Shown in pieces: positions 60,892-64,000 of a stretch of 64,000 nucleotides of DNA. This DNA comes from Hoeflea algicola (GTDB lineage Bacteria > Pseudomonadota > Alphaproteobacteria > Rhizobiales > Rhizobiaceae), in the NCBI RefSeq assembly GCF_026619415.1, contig NZ_JAOVZR010000001.1, positions 2,960,501-3,024,500 on the forward strand, read 5' to 3'. The number at the start of each line of letters is the position of its first letter. The stretch's first letter is position 1. The notes below the pieces were generated by a model, which saw only the letters and a list, made by a program, of their open reading frames with translations, was not told where the DNA came from and made no database searches. A program made the position numbers and the translations under genes.

Positions 60892-61770
60892 ATGGGATCG
60901 ACGGTTCCTTTCGCCAAGATGAACGGACTGGGCAACGACATTGTCGTCATCGACATGCGTGGCCGCAGCGATGCCGTGACCGCCGAGGCTGCCATCGCCC
61001 TGGCTGCCGGCGACAAAACCGGCTTCGACCAGATCATGGCGATCCACGACATCGATCTCGACGGTGTCGATTACCGTATCGATATCTTGAACCGCGATGG
61101 CTCTCGCGCCCAGGCCTGCGGCAACGGCACCCGCTGCGTGGTTCAGGCGCTGGCGTCGGAAACCGGGCGCAAGAGGTTCACCTTCAAGACGCTTGCCGGC
61201 ATTCTGACCGCCGAAGAACACGAGAGCGGATTGATCTCGGTCGACATGGGCATGCCGGAATTCCGCTGGAACAAGATCCCGCTGGCCGAAGAATTTTACG
61301 ATACCACCCGCATCGAGCTGCAGATCGGCCCGATCGACGCGCCGGTGCTGCATTCACCCTCGGTAGCCTCGATGGGCAACCCGCACGCCATCTTCTGGGT
61401 CAAGGAGGACGTCTGGTCCTATGATCTCGAACGCTTCGGACCGCTCCTGGAAAACCACCCTATCTTTCCCGAGCGGGCCAATATTTCGGTTGCCCGGGTG
61501 ATCGATGCGGCAACACTCGATCTGCGCACATGGGAACGCGGCGTCGGCCTGACCCGTGCCTGCGGCTCGGCCGCTTGCGCTGCGGCTGTCTGCGCAGCGC
61601 GCACCGAAAGAACCGGCCGCCAGGTCACCGTCAACGTGCCCGGCGGCCCGCTCGAGATCGACTGGCGCGCCAACAATCAGGTCATGATGACCGGCCCGGC
61701 CGAATGGGAATTTTCAGGCCGGGTCAATCCCGAAACCGGCGCCTGGCAGGCTGACGAGGCACCGGCGTGA
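60892..61770 (+). CDS. dapF: Diaminopimelate epimerase
   Basis: Two-cysteine racemase converting LL- to meso-diaminopimelate for lysine and peptidoglycan. The 292-residue protein has [18 protein letters not shown] at the start, Cys76 in [10 protein letters not shown] and Cys224 in [10 protein letters not shown], the two acid-base cysteines, and the [10 protein letters not shown] segment. It overlaps mtaB by four bases (GTGA). Co-transcribed with mtaB and ftsY. Confidence 0.96.
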   Translation: MGSTVPFAKMNGLGNDIVVIDMRGRSDAVTAEAAIALAAGDKTGFDQIMAIHDIDLDGVDYRIDILNRDGSRAQACGNGTRCVVQALASETGRKRFTFKTLAGILTAEEHESGLISVDMGMPEFRWNKIPLAEEFYDTTRIELQIGPIDAPVLHSPSVASMGNPHAIFWVKEDVWSYDLERFGPLLENHPIFPERANISVARVIDAATLDLRTWERGVGLTRACGSAACAAAVCAARTERTGRQVTVNVPGGPLEIDWRANNQVMMTGPAEWEFSGRVNPETGAWQADEAPA

Positions 61771-63077
61771 GCGGGGTTCGGGTTCTCAGCTTCGGATGCC
61801 GGCTCAACACTTATGAATCCGAAACCATGCGCAACGCCGCTGAGAGCGCAGGCCTCAACAACGCGATTCTGGTCAACACCTGCGCGGTGACCGCCGACGC
61901 AGTACGGCAGGCGCGGCAATCGATCCGCCGGGCGCGGCGCGACAACCCGCATGCCCGCATCGTCGTGTCGGGCTGCGCAGCGCAGACCGAGCCGGAAACT
62001 TTTGCCGCCATGGAAGAGGTCGATCTGGTGATCGGCAATGGCGACAAGGCGCGTGCTGCGAGCTACCGCAGCCTTCCCGATTTCGGCGTCTCGGAGAGCG
62101 AAAAAATCCACGTCAACGACATCATGTCGGTGCGCGAGACCGCGCCGCAGATGATCGAGTCGATTGCCGGCCAGGCCCGCGCCTTCGTTCAGGTGCAAAA
62201 TGGCTGCGACCACCGCTGCACCTTCTGCGTCATTCCCTATGGCCGCGGTAATTCCCGTTCGGTGCCTATGGGCGCGGTGGTTACCCAGATCGAAAAGCTG
62301 GTGGACAATGGCTACCAGGAAGTGGTCATTACCGGTGTCGACGCCACCAGCTACGGCGCCGACCTGCCTGGCAGCCCCCGTTTGGGCACGCTCGCCGCCA
62401 CCATTCTCAAACAGGTTCCGGAGCTCAAGAGGCTCAGGCTGTCATCAATCGATTCGATCGAGGTCGATGCCACGCTGATGGATCTGATCGCCGGCGAACC
62501 TCGCTTCATGCCGCATCTGCATCTGTCGCTGCAGCATGGCGACGATCTGATCCTCAAGCGCATGAAACGCCGCCACAGCCGCGCGGATGCGATCAATTTC
62601 TGCCGCCAGGTGCGCGATCTCCGGCCCGGCTTTGCCTTTGGCGCTGACCTGATCGCCGGTTTTCCGACCGAAACCGAAGAGATGTTCGCCCGCTCGCTCG
62701 AGATGATCGACGAATGCGGGATCTCGTTTTTGCATGTGTTTCCCTATTCGCCGCGCCAGGGGACGCCTGCGGCGCGGATGCCGCAGCTCGAACGCGGCCT
62801 GATCAAGAACCGCGCCGCGCGGCTGCGGGCCAGGGGCGATCAGGCCCATGACGCCCATCTCGACGCCATGGTGGCCAGTGCAGCAACCCATTCGGCGCTG
62901 GTTGAATATTCGGGCGTGGCGCGAACCGAAAATTTCACCCCGGTGGTTGCGCAAAATGCGCCAAGGGGCCAGATGGCTTTGATAAAGGTGACCGGACGTG
63001 ACAAGGATCACCTGATCGGCGATCTGATCGATGCGGCGGCGGAAGACACGGGCTCCGCTGTTGTCGCCACGGGTTGA
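61767..63077 (+). CDS. mtaB: tRNA t6A37 methylthiotransferase MtaB
   Basis: Radical-SAM methylthiotransferase converting t6A to ms2t6A at position 37 of ANN-decoding tRNAs. The 436-residue protein has the N-terminal UPF0004 domain with Cys11, Cys39 and Cys70 ([26 protein letters not shown]), the radical-SAM cluster motif [10 protein letters not shown] (Cys147, Cys151, Cys154) and a C-terminal TRAM-like region. Start is GTG, overlapping the dapF stop (GTGA). Confidence 0.93.
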   Translation: MSGVRVLSFGCRLNTYESETMRNAAESAGLNNAILVNTCAVTADAVRQARQSIRRARRDNPHARIVVSGCAAQTEPETFAAMEEVDLVIGNGDKARAASYRSLPDFGVSESEKIHVNDIMSVRETAPQMIESIAGQARAFVQVQNGCDHRCTFCVIPYGRGNSRSVPMGAVVTQIEKLVDNGYQEVVITGVDATSYGADLPGSPRLGTLAATILKQVPELKRLRLSSIDSIEVDATLMDLIAGEPRFMPHLHLSLQHGDDLILKRMKRRHSRADAINFCRQVRDLRPGFAFGADLIAGFPTETEEMFARSLEMIDECGISFLHVFPYSPRQGTPAARMPQLERGLIKNRAARLRARGDQAHDAHLDAMVASAATHSALVEYSGVARTENFTPVVAQNAPRGQMALIKVTGRDKDHLIGDLIDAAAEDTGSAVVATG

Positions 63078-63119
63078 CCCCGACCCATCGGTTGAATTCA
63101 GGAAGGACAACAGGCAGGC

Positions 63120-64000
<881 letters not shown>

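Overview
The window reads as chromosomal DNA of an alphaproteobacterium of the order Hyphomicrobiales (Rhizobiales), close to Rhizobiaceae/Phyllobacteriaceae such as Hoeflea; the genus is a guess. The evidence is a GC-rich genome, the order mdh-sucC-sucD-sucA-sucB-lpd, an sdhCDAB operon, an Omp19-type lipoprotein, and the translation/SRP block rplS-trmD-rimM-rpsP-chorismate mutase-ffh together with dapF-mtaB-ftsY. I found no rRNA or tRNA gene by eye.

Layout. 0-3 kb: xerC, a TraB/GumN-like protein and a small membrane protein. 3-15 kb (minus strand): a TCA-cycle operon from mdh to lpd carrying two non-TCA passengers (an NTF2-like protein and a secreted Cys protein), preceded by zapE and omp19. 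15-24.6 kb: stress and accessory metabolism (VOC protein, periplasmic MsrA, AhpD-like protein, MFS exporter, SDR, a LysR/quinone-oxidoreductase divergent pair, a Cys/Met PLP enzyme, creD). 24.8-28.8 kb: the sdhCDAB operon, interrupted between sdhA and sdhB by an AT-rich gene with GIY-YIG-like motifs. 29-38.4 kb: GNATs, several small secreted proteins (two of them tandem paralogues), leuC with a possible attenuator leader, an incomplete polar amino-acid ABC system, a repeat-rich gap of about 1.2 kb, and a miniature flagellar-rod-like protein. 38.7-44.1 kb: rplS, a TSUP permease, trmD, rimM, rpsP, chorismate mutase and ffh.

44.1-60.9 kb separates ffh from dapF-mtaB-ftsY, which I recall as near neighbours in relatives. 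It holds a decayed HicB antitoxin, a GYF/DUF4328-type membrane protein truncated by an IS, an IS66-family element abutting an inverted partial copy of itself, hemolysin III, an SLC13 permease, a TPP-riboswitch-controlled ykoF-thiXZY importer, a 7TM-PAS-GGDEF signalling gene split by an IS110-family element, a secreted protein with an 11-residue VRDHR repeat, a class D beta-lactamase and a Tat-exported metallo-hydrolase. 60.9-64 kb: dapF, mtaB and the 5' part of ftsY, whose acidic domain contains (Glu-Pro)17 encoded by a perfect hexanucleotide repeat.

Together the core genes cover central respiration (complex II plus 2-oxoglutarate dehydrogenase), ribosome/SRP function and lysine/cell-wall precursor synthesis. 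The most unusual signals are passengers inside respiratory operons, the IS-driven breakage of two genes, and possible RNA-level control upstream of leuC and of the PLP enzyme.
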